Shown here in pieces: positions 31,601-43,040 of a DNA stretch of 64,000 bases. Within the stretch, counting starts at the first letter, position 1. The number at the start of each line of letters is the position of its first letter. The notes under the pieces are model-generated. The model did not search any database, was not told where the DNA came from, and was given only the letters and a program-made list of their open reading frames with translations. Origin of the DNA: Chrysopilus asiliformis. Its lineage: Eukaryota; Arthropoda; Insecta; Diptera; Rhagionidae. The stretch spans positions 91,247,650 through 91,311,649 of the forward strand of contig OZ035962.1 in assembly GCA_964034945.1 (NCBI GenBank). The letters run 5' to 3'. A program made the position numbers and the translations under genes.

Positions 31601-32695
31601 CTCGCGCTACTTTTTCGTATGCCTATGTTGGAACCAGAGCTACCACAGACACTCATGCCAAATTTCAAGTCAATCGGTTCAGCCGTTTTTGCATGAAAGA
31701 GGAACAGACAGACACCAACTCATTTTTATATAGTATGATGATATGATAAAACTTTAGTCCTTATTGAAGAATTCTAAAACGCAAAAACCGAGTTGTCTTT
31801 TATAAAAAGATATTAGAAATTTATTCTCTAAAAACTCTTTAAAACCATTTCAATATGTTTGATTTTTACGCACAATGAATATTTTAAGAGTGGATTTTCC
31901 CTTAATCCATTGAATTGATAACAAACACCTTCATCCCGTATGATTGGTGTGAAAAATTGTTCACAAGCCACATGTCTTCCTTTCCACGTGCATAGTTTTA
32001 AAGTATCCGGAAAATATGTTGCAAGTTTCAATAATCTCTGCTCAATAACTATCCTTTTATCATTTATGAAAGTAAAATTTTTATTAATTTCAGCGCCACA
32101 GACTTGTAGGACGGCTTGAAAGTTTTCATAACTAGAAAAAAAGCAATGTTTACGTAACGAAAATAAAAATTTTAATAAAAAAAAACCATACTCATCAATT
32201 GTGATGTTGTCTGGTTTCGTAACAACACCATTTTTCTCCATTTCACTAAGCAATCTATAAATTTTTGTGAAATCCAAATCTTTTTTGCTATGTTTTATAT
32301 CTGGACAAATTATTACTGACGGAAATGGAACATCCGATACTTTTACAGATTTTTCGGAAAAGTTTACAATTACAGGAGTTTCAATCCACTTTGTCCAAAT
32401 ATTTAAACAAAGCATTGCACATCCGTATATCGAAATAGCAAAAACTACTAACCACAATATTCTGAAAAAAAGAAAATTGTTTAGATAAAACAGAATTTCT
32501 GTTATTTTTTTAAAGCTACTTTTCTATAATATTCCGGCCTTTTTCACTCAAATATCGTACACAGTGTATAGTACTGTGATAACAAAACTCGGAAAAAACT
32601 GAACAAATCACTTTAGTAAAATTTTCGTTATAAATTTCGTGATATTCAACTAAATTGTTATCGCTAGAAGCCATTTCGATGCTGTAAATTGACAT
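28670..32695 (-). CDS. Gene E, PPK (DEG/ENaC) channel subunit with altered HG motif
   Basis: Complete model, 537 aa, 8 exons: 32520-32695, 32192-32461, 31874-32131, 30094-30217, 29885-30024, 29607-29737, 29150-29399, 28670-28934. Start MSIYSIEMASS (a start at 32674 is possible). The gating motif reads STIHCVRYL: the conserved Gly is Cys45 (TGT, 32561-32563). Rest of the channel is intact: DVPFPSVIICPD, NCYYECLTNFTY, TCGC, CNCLPSC, and TM2 with LFMGFSALS. Exon 4 is only 124 nt (184-262 nt in paralogs) and starts at DAYKG, so the Trp-containing W-x-LE-x-GY segment is absent. The donor of exon 7 is CCTGG|GCAAGT, a GC donor where D and F have GT. Frame closes. Resembles F most closely in the 3' exons. 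Confidence 0.83.
29447..29586. mobile_element. MITE-like inverted repeat, 140 bp, in intron 6 of E
   Basis: 18-bp inverted ends CTGCGTTTACACGAATGA with one mismatch. Confidence 0.65.
29785..29877. mobile_element. Short TA-flanked MITE filling intron 5 of E
   Basis: CAGTCGAACTTTGATAACCC ... GCGACTG flanked by TA (29783-29784, 29878-29879). It lies seven bases inside the exon 5 donor and makes up most of the 147-bp intron. Ends resemble pogo/Tigger-type repeats and the MITE at 33012-33143. Confidence 0.6.
30541..30564 (+). repeat. G24 homopolymer in intron 3 of E
   Basis: 24 consecutive G following GGGTAAG. Similar runs occur at 19932, 48911 and, as C, at 1081. Confidence 0.9.
30790..31740. 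repeat. Rep3 (reverse) fused to Rep2 fragment, in intron 3 of E
   Basis: 30790-30905 reads as the reverse complement of a Rep3 unit (GAAACGAAAGGTCTTGTAAG). From about 30915 to 31740 it is Rep2 without its CTAG end (GGCTCGGTAGTTTCCCCGCG ... ACCAACTCATTTTTATATAG), interrupted by the element at 30987-31379. Confidence 0.6.
30987..31379. mobile_element. MITE, 393 bp, nested in Rep2, ATA duplication
   Basis: About 21-bp inverted ends AGTTGCGTTTTTTTAATGTT (one length difference in the T run). ATA flanks both sides (30984-30986, 31380-31382). Intact Rep2 copies read GTAACATAGAGGAAG here, the empty site. Confidence 0.78.
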
Positions 32696-33340
32696 TAGTG
32701 AAAGTTATTTGAAAATTTAAATGATTTACTTAATTAAAAAAAATTCGTTCGAAAAAGGAGGTTTCTTTTAATTCAAAAGATTTTGAAACTCTATTTTAAA
32801 TCTCAATCGAGTATTCCGACAGTCAGATATTTCCTGACAATCTGAGGTGCTAATAAATTAACAACACCTGTAACAATATTAGTGATTGCGAAAAACAGCG
32901 AAAGAGTCATTAAATAATATTTCTCCTAATGACATGTAATAAGATAATGATCTGAAAAAAAATTTTAAAAGGCTGAATTATTGCCTGTCACGAAATGTAA
33001 TAATTCATATACAGTCGAAACTTATAGAGGTTTCCCACTTACCCTAAGTTCCAACTTCTGTTAAGAAATGCTCGGACCGAGCAATCCATCCCAGTAATAG
33101 AGGTTTCCCATTTACCCAGGTCCCACTTATCCAGGTTTGACTGTAATGTCGAGGTCAACTTATGAATTACATCATCATTTCAGGCAGACTAATTATTTTA
33201 AAAAATGTTAAAAGATTTCGTTTTTACTTGTTTTTCTACAATAATTCTACAATAGGTAAACAATTGCATTCCGTCACATGTCGAAAGAAAAATTAAAATT
33301 ATACGTGAATACCCCTAAAAAAGAAAACCCATTTTTATAC
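32696..33340. other. Spacer upstream of gene E with a TA-flanked MITE
   Basis: Presumed promoter side of E. At 33012-33143 a 132-bp element starts CAGTCGAAACTTATAGAGG and ends CCAGGTTTGACTG, flanked by TA. Otherwise nothing recognised. Confidence 0.55.
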
Positions 33341-33358
33341 TCGATATGATATATCATA

Positions 33359-33646
33359 TCATATCATACTAATCATCATACTAATATATAAAAATGAGTT
33401 GGTGTCTGTCTGTTCCTCTTTGACGCAAAAACGGCCGAACCGATTGACTTGAAATTTGGCATGAGTGTCTGTGGTAGTTCTGGTTCCAACATATGCATAC
33501 GGAAAAGTAGCGTGAGGGGTGGGGGGAGTAAAGGGAGGGGGTAAAGTGATTTCGAAACTTAGTTTTTGCGCTATGTTACTCTTTCGCGGGGAAACTACCG
33601 AGCCGATTGGCCTGAAGTTTAGCTCCAACATAGACCATCAAGCTAG
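33359..33646 (+). mobile_element. Rep2 Helitron-like copy inserted in Rep4 terminus
   Basis: Starts TC and ends CTAG, inserted between A (33358) and T (33647). Removing it restores the Rep4 end TATATCATATAGGAGTATAT seen at 50905. The sub-terminal hairpin is deleted in this copy. Confidence 0.78.
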
Positions 33647-33729
33647 TAGGAGTATATAAGATTTAGTATACCGTTTGTAACGCATCGAAACAATCATCGG
33701 ACACAAAAATGAACTACACCAGGGTGTTA

Positions 33730-33886
33730 GTGCCTGTTTACACACGGTTGATCCAGGCGCCTGGCCATGAACAAAAGTGTCAAAATACAGGCAAGACGAG
33801 GAAGTGGGGGACACCCTCGTCTTGCCTGTATTTTGACAGTTTTATTCATGGCCAGGCGCCTGGATCAACGGTGTGTAAACAGGCAC
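33730..33886. mobile_element. Harbinger-like foldback MITE, 157 bp, TTA duplication
   Basis: Long inverted arms (about 60 bp each) beginning GTGCCTGTTTACACACGG, flanked by TTA (33727-33729, 33887-33889). TTA duplications are typical of PIF/Harbinger. Rep4 elsewhere reads GTGTTAGGGATGAC (reverse of 27097-27110), the empty site. The 66-aa ORF across it is spurious. Confidence 0.82.
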
Positions 33887-34077
33887 TTAGGGATGACAAA
33901 AGATTTTGATTTCCGCATGTCCGTCCGTCTGTCCGTCCGTCCGTGAACACCATAACCTTCGAAAGTATTATTGAGCTAGAGATTTGGAATTTTGTATAGT
34001 TTGAAAGTATTGAGAAAGTATTGAGCTAGAGATTTGGAATTTTGTATAGTTTCGGTTTCTCGTAAATAGCTAGGCTA

Positions 34078-35119
34078 CCCAAATAGCATCGAAAAGTACG
34101 GGAACATGAGATTTGTTCTTTGCGGCTTTAAAATGCAGCAATTTACGCAATCGGGGCTAAAAATTTACACCTATAATTCACATCCGCGTAAAAGAAGCGA
34201 AAGAAGTGACGAGCGCGTCGCAGCGATTAATAATGCGTCTGCAAAGCCACAATTGCTTTAGTGGGGAAATTGGTGACCCACGGTTCATCTTTGGGGCAAC
34301 ATTCGCTTCATGAAAATCCTGCAGCGATAGAGCAGCATTTGATGGTTTTCGGGTCGAAATAGTCTGCCACTAAAGTTTCATTAAAGCTCCCCGTCTGAGA
34401 AACACCAAAAAAAATTGATGCCTTCAGCCGCCATATTTCTCACTGACATTTGATGGAAACGATTTCGTTTCGAGAATTAAATTTCTTATTTCAGGCGAAT
34501 GACTGAAGGATATTGCATAAAAAGTGGATAGCATACATTTTTGAAACAGCATAATTTTATTGGCATCAAAATTTCATTGCAAAAATTTACCGATAAAATA
34601 AAATTAAAGAAATTTTTGATTAAAAACAAAATAATTCGATGGCCCATTAAAATCTGTTTAAATTTCAGATCCAATATTGTCGAAAAATTTTAATGGCAAT
34701 TAAAATCACGACATGCAACCGGAAGAAAAGTCCATTATAAAATAACACTCCACAAAAGTTTCCATTAATTTGTCGCCATTAGATTTTTCTCGTTCGTCTT
34801 CTGCTTACGTTTTTATTTGTTCATCTCTGTTTACTAGCAAGCATTCGAGGGAGAAAGAAAACCCGCTCGATGATTTGTGTAATTGTGTGATATAATGCCG
34901 TCAGATGACGCTCGCGCATGAGGCAACTAATTACGTCCCTGTCGTTATAATTGCGGCGCCGCAAACCGCTGAAAAGTGTTCCCCACTATGGGTCTCGTTG
35001 CGCGTCTCGTTGGCACAACTAGATACGTATTTGCGACATAAATTGCTTATCGCCGCGACTTGCATGGTGACGAAATATGGGGATAAACACCATAATTGCT
35101 GCTTAAAATGCTATTTGGG
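34078..35119. mobile_element. TA-flanked non-autonomous transposon, 1042 bp
   Basis: 12-bp perfect inverted ends CCCAAATAGCAT with TA on both sides (34076-34077, 35120-35121). Rep4 at 26968-26980 (reverse GGCTAGTATAAGTTCC) supplies the empty site. No transposase motif; the 119-aa ORF at 34905-35264 crosses the element end and is not a gene. Confidence 0.75.
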
Positions 35120-35360
35120 TAAGTTCTTGAACGGGCAAAATCGCATCATTCCATCCCCCCTCCCCCATACAAACAAAATAGTTTTTTGCGATTTTCTTGA
35201 AAACGATGAGTTATATCAAAAAAATTATAAACATGAAATGTCTTTAGCATATGATTTTACATAACTGGTCTTCACATCAAAATTCAGTTGGACCACTCCT
35301 TCTCTCCTCTCCTATACATACGGATTTTTCGAAATCATCATATAGGATATTTGATGGTTT

Positions 35361-36539
35361 TTTTATGCTTTCTTTAACATTTAAACTTCTTAAAACATTT
35401 TATTCATTTAGAGGTAGTCTGACGGCAAAATTTGATTAACTCCCACCCTCCTTTCTCTAACCTCTTTTCCGGGGCTCTTTCGAGATTTTTTGCAAAAATG
35501 GGGAAGGAGCAAAAAGAATTCAAAAACGGCCAAAATTTCCGAAATATATATGATAGACAGTGTGCTTCCCGCTTTCAAAAATTGGACTTGAAAATCCACT
35601 CCATGTGGTCGGGTAAAGGGGTCGTGTAGGGGGGGTGGTATGCGGTAGTGTAACGGCAATACTAAATTTTAACAAAAATTCGCGAAAAAGCGAATTAGCG
35701 TATTTTATGGGCATACCCCTTACAAACAAAATGTATGATCTAGAAAATTTGTTATCGAAATTTAAAAAAAAAAATTTTATAACTAACCGGTGCTCAATTT
35801 TTCGCAAGAGGTATGAAATATATTATATTAATGTGGGCGTGCACTGCGATATTGAGCACTTTGGTATGTCATCAGTACCGACAGAAATTAACATGATTTT
35901 CTACCACGAAAAATTCATACAGGTGGTAAAAGTAAATAAATAGTGTCATCGCACCTACAAATATTGGAAATAAACTCAGCTTTTATGTTACACACAGTTT
36001 TTAGTTTGACTACCCAATTTTTTGCTAAAAATAGTTCAAACCAAAAAAAAATTGTCAATGAATGAATTATATGTAATTCTATGTTGTAAATTCAGAGAAT
36101 TTTCGGGCGTGGAAAAAATCTTTCTACCAACACGAGTGACGATTTTATTACATAGGAGACAGCAGACAAAGTATTATGCAACTGGGAATGAAAAACACGC
36201 TACGCTTTTTAGAGAATTGAATAAAATTGGCACGCAAACAGAACATAAGTAATTTTTCTACCTCAAATATTTGAAAAATGGGCGTACTCCTATTTAAAAG
36301 TATCCTTCAATCGAAATCAAATTAAAAAAAGTTGAATTAAGTACATTTTAAAGGAAATTCTTTAATAAAAATTATTTCCAGGTGTTTCAAATCACACACT
36401 TTTTCGAATTCTAAGGAAATCGGTTAAAACATTATGAATTTTCTATGAAAAATAAAATATTTTTAATGAAGAAAATATCATACATATTTTTTATATTAAT
36501 TTATTTCATAGAAAATAAAATGTCTGTAATCCTTACAAA
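35361..36539. other. Spacer downstream of gene F, nothing recognised
   Basis: AT-rich DNA with several 60-100 aa ORFs on both strands, none resembling a known family. It should include the 3' UTR of F. Confidence 0.45.
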
Positions 36540-39500
36540 TCATTTCTCCAGTTGGCAGGGTGCTCTGGTATGTTTTTTCTTCATTCTCATTTTTATATTG
36601 GACGTTAACCGAACTGTACAAAAGTAAATTAACTCCACTAGACTTAATGTCGAAAATCCCATAAAAAGTCCTAAAAGACCTCCACAGTTGGCCAAAAAAT
36701 CAGTAGTTCCGTATAATTCGGAGCGTTTTGTTGTTATAAATTGATATTGTTTAAAAAATATTGACAAACGTGACATTACGAATCTGTAAAAAAAAATCAT
36801 TAACAAAACAAGTTTTAGACATCTGAAGTTTAATTTTAAGAATTTTACGAAGAATTTTCGGTCACTTTTTTTTTAATTTTTACCCAGGATTCTCATCCAG
36901 ATAGGAGTCATTAAATTGCCTCAAAAGCTCATGCACATCGAAATCGGCCTGCGAAATTTCCACTTCATATTCCAAGGAAGTGCATGATGGTAAACAGTTG
37001 CATTCCGTCATTCCTCGATAATTTTCACCAGATTCCTTTATACCTTCTTCAAATTCTAATCGCAGAAGATCATCCTCGGCCTGTTGATAACATCTAACTT
37101 TGGATGATCCACAAACTGGTATGTCGTCAGTACCTAAAGAATTTAAGTAAATATCCTAATTATTTTAAAGCCATTTCTAAAATTAAAAATAAAAACTTGA
37201 AATAAAATCAAGTATTTGTATAAAAAAGAATACATTTTTTTAGTTGTAAACTCTATAAAATTTTATTAACACAAAACAAAATTTCGAAGTTTCACTCAAT
37301 ACTTACGAGGCATTGAAAACCGAACGCATCCACATTTGGCGTATGTAAAATTTGTTAAACATTCGTAATTGCAATTACTTTGCGTGTAAATTTTATAATA
37401 TTGTAAATATCTTTCCCCGCTAAAATAGCACTGTCGTCTAAAAGAAAATCAACATAAATTCTCATCTGAAATTTTCACGATTTAAATTAACCGGCTAAAG
37501 TCAAACGCGCACTGCGTTGGTAAACCAGTAGAATGCTGCTAAAAAGGCAATTAGAATTTTCGAAACAAGTAAAACCCAGTATGGGAGTGCGCATCGAAGT
37601 CCGCATACTTACTTCTCACTTATTTCCACGTATTTCAAAAACTCCAATTACCACTTTAAGACCATCCATTAATGCTTAAGGCCTGTGTCCACATGGAGGT
37701 TTATTTGCAGAAGTCGCTTCTAGCAGAGACTTCTGGAAGCTTTTCCCGTGGAAACACTAACTGCAAGTGAACTTCCAGAAGATGTGACACCAGAAATCTC
37801 TTCTAGAAGCGACTTCTGCAAATAAACTTCCATGTGGACACAGGACTTAAGCATTGATGGATGGTCTTTACAATCGCGTTGCCCGCCTGCTCTAATGTAA
37901 GATATTTCATACCTCTGGGGTGAATATTTTCTTAATTTCTCAGATGTTGTGATCATTGTTGGCTTAACAGAAATTAAAACTTCTTGTTGAAATGGAACTC
38001 GAAAATAATGTCGAATCGCTTGCGGTGAATCATCGGGTGAGATTAGAAATATCTGAAAAATAATTATTGAATGATTTTTTTTATTTACTAAAGACTTCAA
38101 CCCCTTCCCAGAAAACCCACTTTAACCGGACTGCGGCCTCGGAATCAAGATTGAGTCGAAATCCTTTCAGATCTACTATACAGAAGAGGGGTGTCGGAAA
38201 GGTTTAGAGTAGATATTAATGGGCGACAAATTTTCTTGAGTAAGCACCAGTGCAAAAATAAGAAATGAATTTAAATTCAGAAGTCCAGACTGTATCAGCA
38301 ACCATTTTGTGGTTAACAAAAAGTGAAAACTTGTTGCTTGGGAAAACTGAATAACAGAGTTATCTCATTATTTTGTTTTGTGATCACAGATACATGAGAA
38401 CTCCATCGATCAATTTCTCACCGCAAATGTCAAAAAATTCACCAACCACTATTATAGGCATGGAAACGAAAAGTGAGGTTATTTTTGGTAAAATAAATTG
38501 GAGCTGTGAAAGCAAAAGCGGTATGTTTTAATGTTAATTTATAATTAATTAATTTGACAGACCAACAGACAGGCAGACTGATACAAAGACAAACCGACAG
38601 ACCGACAAACATAGCACGGACATTCTGATAATTTTGCCTGAATCAGGGCATCAATCGTGTAACGCGACGCAGACACGAAATTGCGTCTTTCATTAAGAAA
38701 AGCAATCGTGTATGGCGACGCGTCTTTGCATACTAGCGACGCGTCTTTTCGTTCAGCGACACAGTTCGAGGCGTCACTCAGAGTCATTTCGTCTGTCATT
38801 TCACAATGAAGGAACCAAAGTAAATAAAAGTTTTTGTATTCAAATTATAATAAATTTATATTATTTCAGGAAGATAACGAGTTAAAACCAGTGGGAAGGT
38901 TCATGGATGAAAATAAAGCCTTAGCGAGGGGCGCGTTTGACACTGGTGCTTCCAGCAACAAAAAGAGAAAACTTTTGTGGGTGGATTTGATTTTTATTCA
39001 CCTCAAGCAAAAAGTCTATTAATTATACACTACGGTTTTGAGATGAGCTGAAACGGATCATTTTTGTCCCTTGAGAACCTGCGAACAACTCGTAATTCCC
39101 TTTTTTCTGGTGAACTTAACATAAAATTAATTTCAGCTAATGCAAACATTTTTATCTTGACGTTTCTGTAGCAAGATATTTGTAGTGAGCAAAACTGGTC
39201 CGTATTGTGCACTCGGAAAGCTTTATTTAGCATGACCTATAATTGATTTAAGAAATTCAATCCATTGAACGTTCAAACTTTTTAGTGTCGCGATACACGA
39301 TTAGAAAAACGTGTCGCGTCGATGTCGCCATCTCAGCTCAAAGACGGAGACACGTCTCGTTACACGATTGATGCCCAGATTTAGTACTGATCAGAAAGTT
39401 TCTACCTGCCCCCTTTCTCGAGACGGTCTTCTTCATGAATACAATACTTTCTCTCTATAGCAAAGCAAAGTAAATTTATAATTTATTGATTTGAGACAAA

Positions 39501-41825
39501 TTAATATGTATTTTACTTATGTCTTTTTTGGAAGAAAGGAACCAGCGACACGCTTTGATACACTTTTTTGTGCGAAAATCCCGATTTTGCGAATTCGCGC
39601 TTTGGAAGCAGAGCGGAGAGGCTTTCGAGGGTCCAAAAATGGGAAAATTTATTTTATTTTATTTTTTACACTTATTTCACTGATTTCAGATGAATGATCA
39701 CGGATTGACAGCTGCCACCGCAGATCACCTCTAGAAAAGAGTACACAAAACCTAGGGCACCAATCATGTATTCCGAGGCGTCTCTGACTTTCGACTTCGA
39801 CGCAGCTTTTAACTCTTGACTTCGCCATATCTGCAGCTTGAAATTTCGCGGAATCATCACTATGAATCGAAAGGTGTTTCTGACTGTCACTCCAGGAAAT
39901 TTGAAGATGCTGATATGGCGAAGTCAAGAGTTAAAAGCTGCGTCGAAGTCGAAAGACAGAGACGCGTCGGAATACATGATTGGTGCCCAGGACTTATCCT
40001 TTATTTTTTTCACATAAAAAAAATCTGGAACATAGTCAAACATGTTCATACTAAAATGCAAAAGGAGCCGAAACAAAACAATTTTATTCAAACAGTATTT
40101 AAATCCGTATAAAAATCGACAAAAACACGATTTATATACTGATTTAAATACTGTTTGTATAAAATTGTTTTGTTGCAAGTAGACTCAACCCCTTAACTCC
40201 AAAGAGTTCTCAGAAGAATAATAATTAATTAAATTTTACTTGGAAAATAGAATTCATGAAAACAAATGACTAAGAAAATGATCTGAGAACTATTTTGAGT
40301 TAAGGGGTTTAGCCTGACTTTTGGCGATTTATACACTGATTGGAAAATAGAATTTATGTAACAAATGACTAAGGAAAGGATGTTCCGTAGAAATTTAATG
40401 TCAAAATTTTGTGCCAAATTTTGTGGAAAAATGATTTTTTTTTCCGAAAATCAAAAGTAATTTTAATGAATTTTGATATCAAAATCGTGCACTTAATACA
40501 AACCATTTATTAAAAATGGGGTTCGAAAAATGTCTAATTGTTACATGGCTGTACTCTATCATTGCAATGCAAATATAGTTGTGAAACCATACGTTTTAAA
40601 CCTCGCTAAATATTCAATGTAAAATTACCTTAAATCCTTGTACAGGGCCGGAACAGAGATAATCCATATCGTAGTCGAAACCTTGAAGTGCCATATAAAT
40701 TCCATCCCTTGCACCCGATGCAATCACCCGATAAGGATAAGCGACCGATTTAACATTTGCCTCATATCCATTCTCTGCACTCCATTGTGATGGCGTCAGT
40801 GCTTCCGAGATATTCCTGCAATTTCAAAATCAAAATTATTCAAATCGTGTGCACTTGTGAACGGCGAATGCTTTACAGCGGGGGATATCGTAAGATTTCC
40901 GACTCATGGAGCCCATTGAATTGATAGCAGACACCTTCATCAGTCAATATCATTTTAAACAGGTCATAGCACGATACTATTTTATTCCTCCATTTACAAA
41001 ATGGTGTTGATATATTCAGACTAGGTGCCAACTCCTTGAGAACTTCTCCGAAATCGATAACCTCCTCATTTACAAATTCCAAATCCCGTTCAACATCTTC
41101 ACTGCACAATTGAACGATTGTTTGAAAATACCGGAATCTTGAAAAAATTTCAATTTTTATTTGAAGAAAAGTTCCTTCATAAATTTCTAATTACTCTTCG
41201 GGTGTTAATTGATCTGGTCTCTCTATCAGCCCGTGTCCTTTCAAGGATTTCAGGATATCATGAGCCCTTGAGAAATTGAAGTCGCTTTGATGATTCTTTA
41301 TTTCCGGGCAAAGAACAATCGATGGATAGGGAACGTCCCAAACTGGAGTCGATTTCTCCGCGAAACTAACAATTACAGGTGTCTGATTCCATTTAATCCA
41401 AATATTTAAACATAAGCGAGCACAGCCCGCTATCGATAGCACAAAGACAAAAATCCAAAAAATCCTGGAATTTGGACAAATTTTAAGTTTCACTCGAAAA
41501 CAAAATATGGAAGAAACACTTTCACCTTTCCAAACGGGGACGTCGTCGTTCTCCCAAATATCGAATCCCATGAATTGTACTATGACTGCAATATTCAGCG
41601 AAAATGCCCCATGCAGCCTGCAGAGGGTTCCCATATTTAATTTTCTTCCTTATGTCGAATTCGGTGGGTACATCACTTGGTGCATTGGACGCAATACTAA
41701 TCGATGTATCTGAAACCGATCCATTCTTTTTACTGGAAATATTTGTAACCGGATTTATAATAATTTCATTTTTTTTAATCACATCAAAAGTTTTTAACTT
41801 ACGATTGCTTGGAAAACGCCTTCAT
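36540..41825 (-). CDS. Gene F, PPK (DEG/ENaC) channel subunit
   Basis: Complete model, 570 aa, 9 exons: 41803-41825, 41526-41732, 41195-41464, 40877-41137, 40629-40815, 37913-38052, 37307-37437, 36884-37133, 36540-36783 (TGA). The 23-nt start exon encodes MKAFSKQ; without it the next exon has no ATG. HG motif STIHGIRYL; TM1 exon RIFWIFVFVLSIAGC; FAEKSTPVW and VPYPSIVLCPE follow. Finger exon ends ILTDEGVCYQFNGL; palm exon has QWSAENGY and LCSGPVQGFK. Cys motifs NCNYECLTNFTY, KCGC and CNCLPSC are complete; TM2 has CGGLLGLFMGFSTLS and a basic tail. Intron 5 (38053-40628) is filled with nested repeats. No defect seen; this is a good reference copy for the array. Confidence 0.88.
37659..37867. mobile_element. 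Foldback MITE, 209 bp, in intron 6 of F
   Basis: Inverted arms of about 66 bp starting AGACCATCCATTAATGCTTA, with a short spacer. Located between exons at 37437 and 37913. Confidence 0.75.
38550..39470 (+). repeat. Rep5 copy split by a 731-bp element, in intron 5 of F
   Basis: Left part GACAGACCAACAGACAGGCA ... TTTTGCCTGAATCA; right part CTGATCAGAAAGTTTCTACC, CTTTCTCGAGACGGTC. The copy at 43770-44055 shows both parts joined. 38053-38549 holds nothing else recognised. Confidence 0.65.
38646..39376. mobile_element. MITE-like element, 731 bp, nested in Rep5
   Basis: Inverted ends GGGCATCAATCGTGTAACG (19 bp perfect). Sub-terminal GCGACGCGTCTTT repeats. Duplication is unclear (an A or CA). Confidence 0.65.
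39755..39988. mobile_element. Foldback MITE, 234 bp, related to 38646-39376
   Basis: Arms of about 76 bp beginning GGGCACCAATCATGTATTCC, near-perfect. The first 15 bases resemble those of the 731-bp element. Confidence 0.75.
40072..40174. repeat. Palindrome, about 103 bp
   Basis: AACAAAACAATTTTATTCAA mirrored by TTGTATAAAATTGTTTTGTT, inner AACAGTATTTAAAT / ATTTAAATACTGTT. Confidence 0.65.
40187..40309. repeat. Inverted repeat element, about 123 bp
   Basis: AACCCCTTAACTC...GAGTTCTCAG mirrored by CTGAGAAC...GAGTTAAGGGGTT. Flanked by a direct duplication (TGGAAAATAGAATTCATG at 40240, TGGAAAATAGAATTTATG at 40341). Confidence 0.6.
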
Positions 41826-43040
41826 TGCTTCCAATTTGAGAAACCCGTTTCAAAGAAACGAAATTTATTTATTTGAAAAATATGTTCCCAACGTTTAGTT
41901 TAGTTCCCGCAGACGTCAATTTGACTGGCACATAGTTTCCATCTAATCAACAAACAACTACAATTGCTAACAAAGTGGATTTTCCTGAGTACCTACCATC
42001 CCGAATTCCCACATGAAATGTCCATTTTTATGAGGGTGTAATGAACTGACTGTTCAATTTTTTATATTTTTTCTCGTGTGCTTTTTTTTCGTGCAACAGT
42101 ATCCAAAAGGGACTAAAACATTTCCCCCCTGCAATAAAACATTTGCGTTTTTGAATTTCCACGTACTGTGAATTTAGTCATAAAGTTGCATTCTGTGATG
42201 ATTATTGGTCAGGGATGTAATTTGAATATTAAATTAATTGTCATTTGATATTCATCGAATATAGCACAACACTTAGAGAATTATTGGGGTGTTGAAATGT
42301 ACAAAGATCAATTAATTAATTAAGGCTAACTACTGTAATTTGTACCCATTCCTATTTGCAAATTAAATTAATCGACTGTAATATTTTATAATACAGTGTT
42401 TTAATATTTGTGCAAAATATATTTACTCCAAAAAACATTTGAAAAAAAATTGATATCAACACCACATGAAACATAAGCAAAGCTACAATTGCCAGGGGTC
42501 AATCGTCAAATACTCTATATGATGACCGACAAAATGGGGGAGGCGGAAGGAATGTTTTAATTTTGCGCGTTCCAGAATTGGGCCCAGCCATTTACGAGAA
42601 ACCCGACAGTATAAAATTTCAAGACTCTAGCTCAATCCTTTCGAAAGTTACGGTGTTCACGTATGGACAGGCAGGCGGACAGATAGACGGACAGACCAAC
42701 GGATGGACATGCGGAAATCAAAAATTTTTTTTTTGAAATCTTGTGACTGAGTTATCGCGATTGATTTGTATATAGCAACAGGCTCTGTACACTTTAGTTG
42801 CGATTATAGAGGTCACATTGTACGTTTGTCAGTTCCCCCACCGCACCGGTGAAGGGGGAGGGGGGTTGTTCTCCTTATCTTTTTCTGACGACCATGCACT
42901 CCTGAGCTGGGAAAATGTGTTGTAAGGCAAAATAAAAGGTGGAAAATTTTCATCAATACAATTTATTATACTTCGTATAAGAAAGTAAAAAATCACTTAT
43001 GTTTAACACTTAAATTCTACAAGAATACAAAAACTTATCT
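41826..43040. other. Spacer F-G with Rep1/Rep4-like and Rep5-like fragments
   Basis: 42470-42740: CATAAGCAAAGCTACAATTG, CTCTAGCTCAATCC and a GGACAGACGG core ending GGACATGCGGAAATC. 42780-42990 contains a Rep5-like edge (CTTCGTATAAGAAAGTAAAA). No gene. Confidence 0.5.

Larger units (their letters stand above)
33341..35360 (-). repeat. Rep4 copy broken by three nested insertions
   Basis: Reverse-orientation Rep4: terminal GATATATCATA|TAGGAGTATAT, then ACCGTTTGTAACGCATCG, the CCGTCCGTCTGTCCGTCCG core (33918-33943), GAGCTAGAGATTTGGAATTT (duplicated), and GTTCTTGAACGG. Insertions at 33359-33646, 33730-33886 and 34078-35119 each have a clean junction. The right end near 35350 is diverged. Confidence 0.7.

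Noticed and set aside
34905..35264. 119-aa plus-strand ORF
   Set aside because: Crosses the right end of the TA-flanked transposon into Rep4, so it cannot be an old conserved frame.
41522..41782. Gene F starting at 41782
   Set aside because: The codon there is GTG, and an acceptor at 41732 plus the ATG microexon at 41803-41825 gives a proper start.
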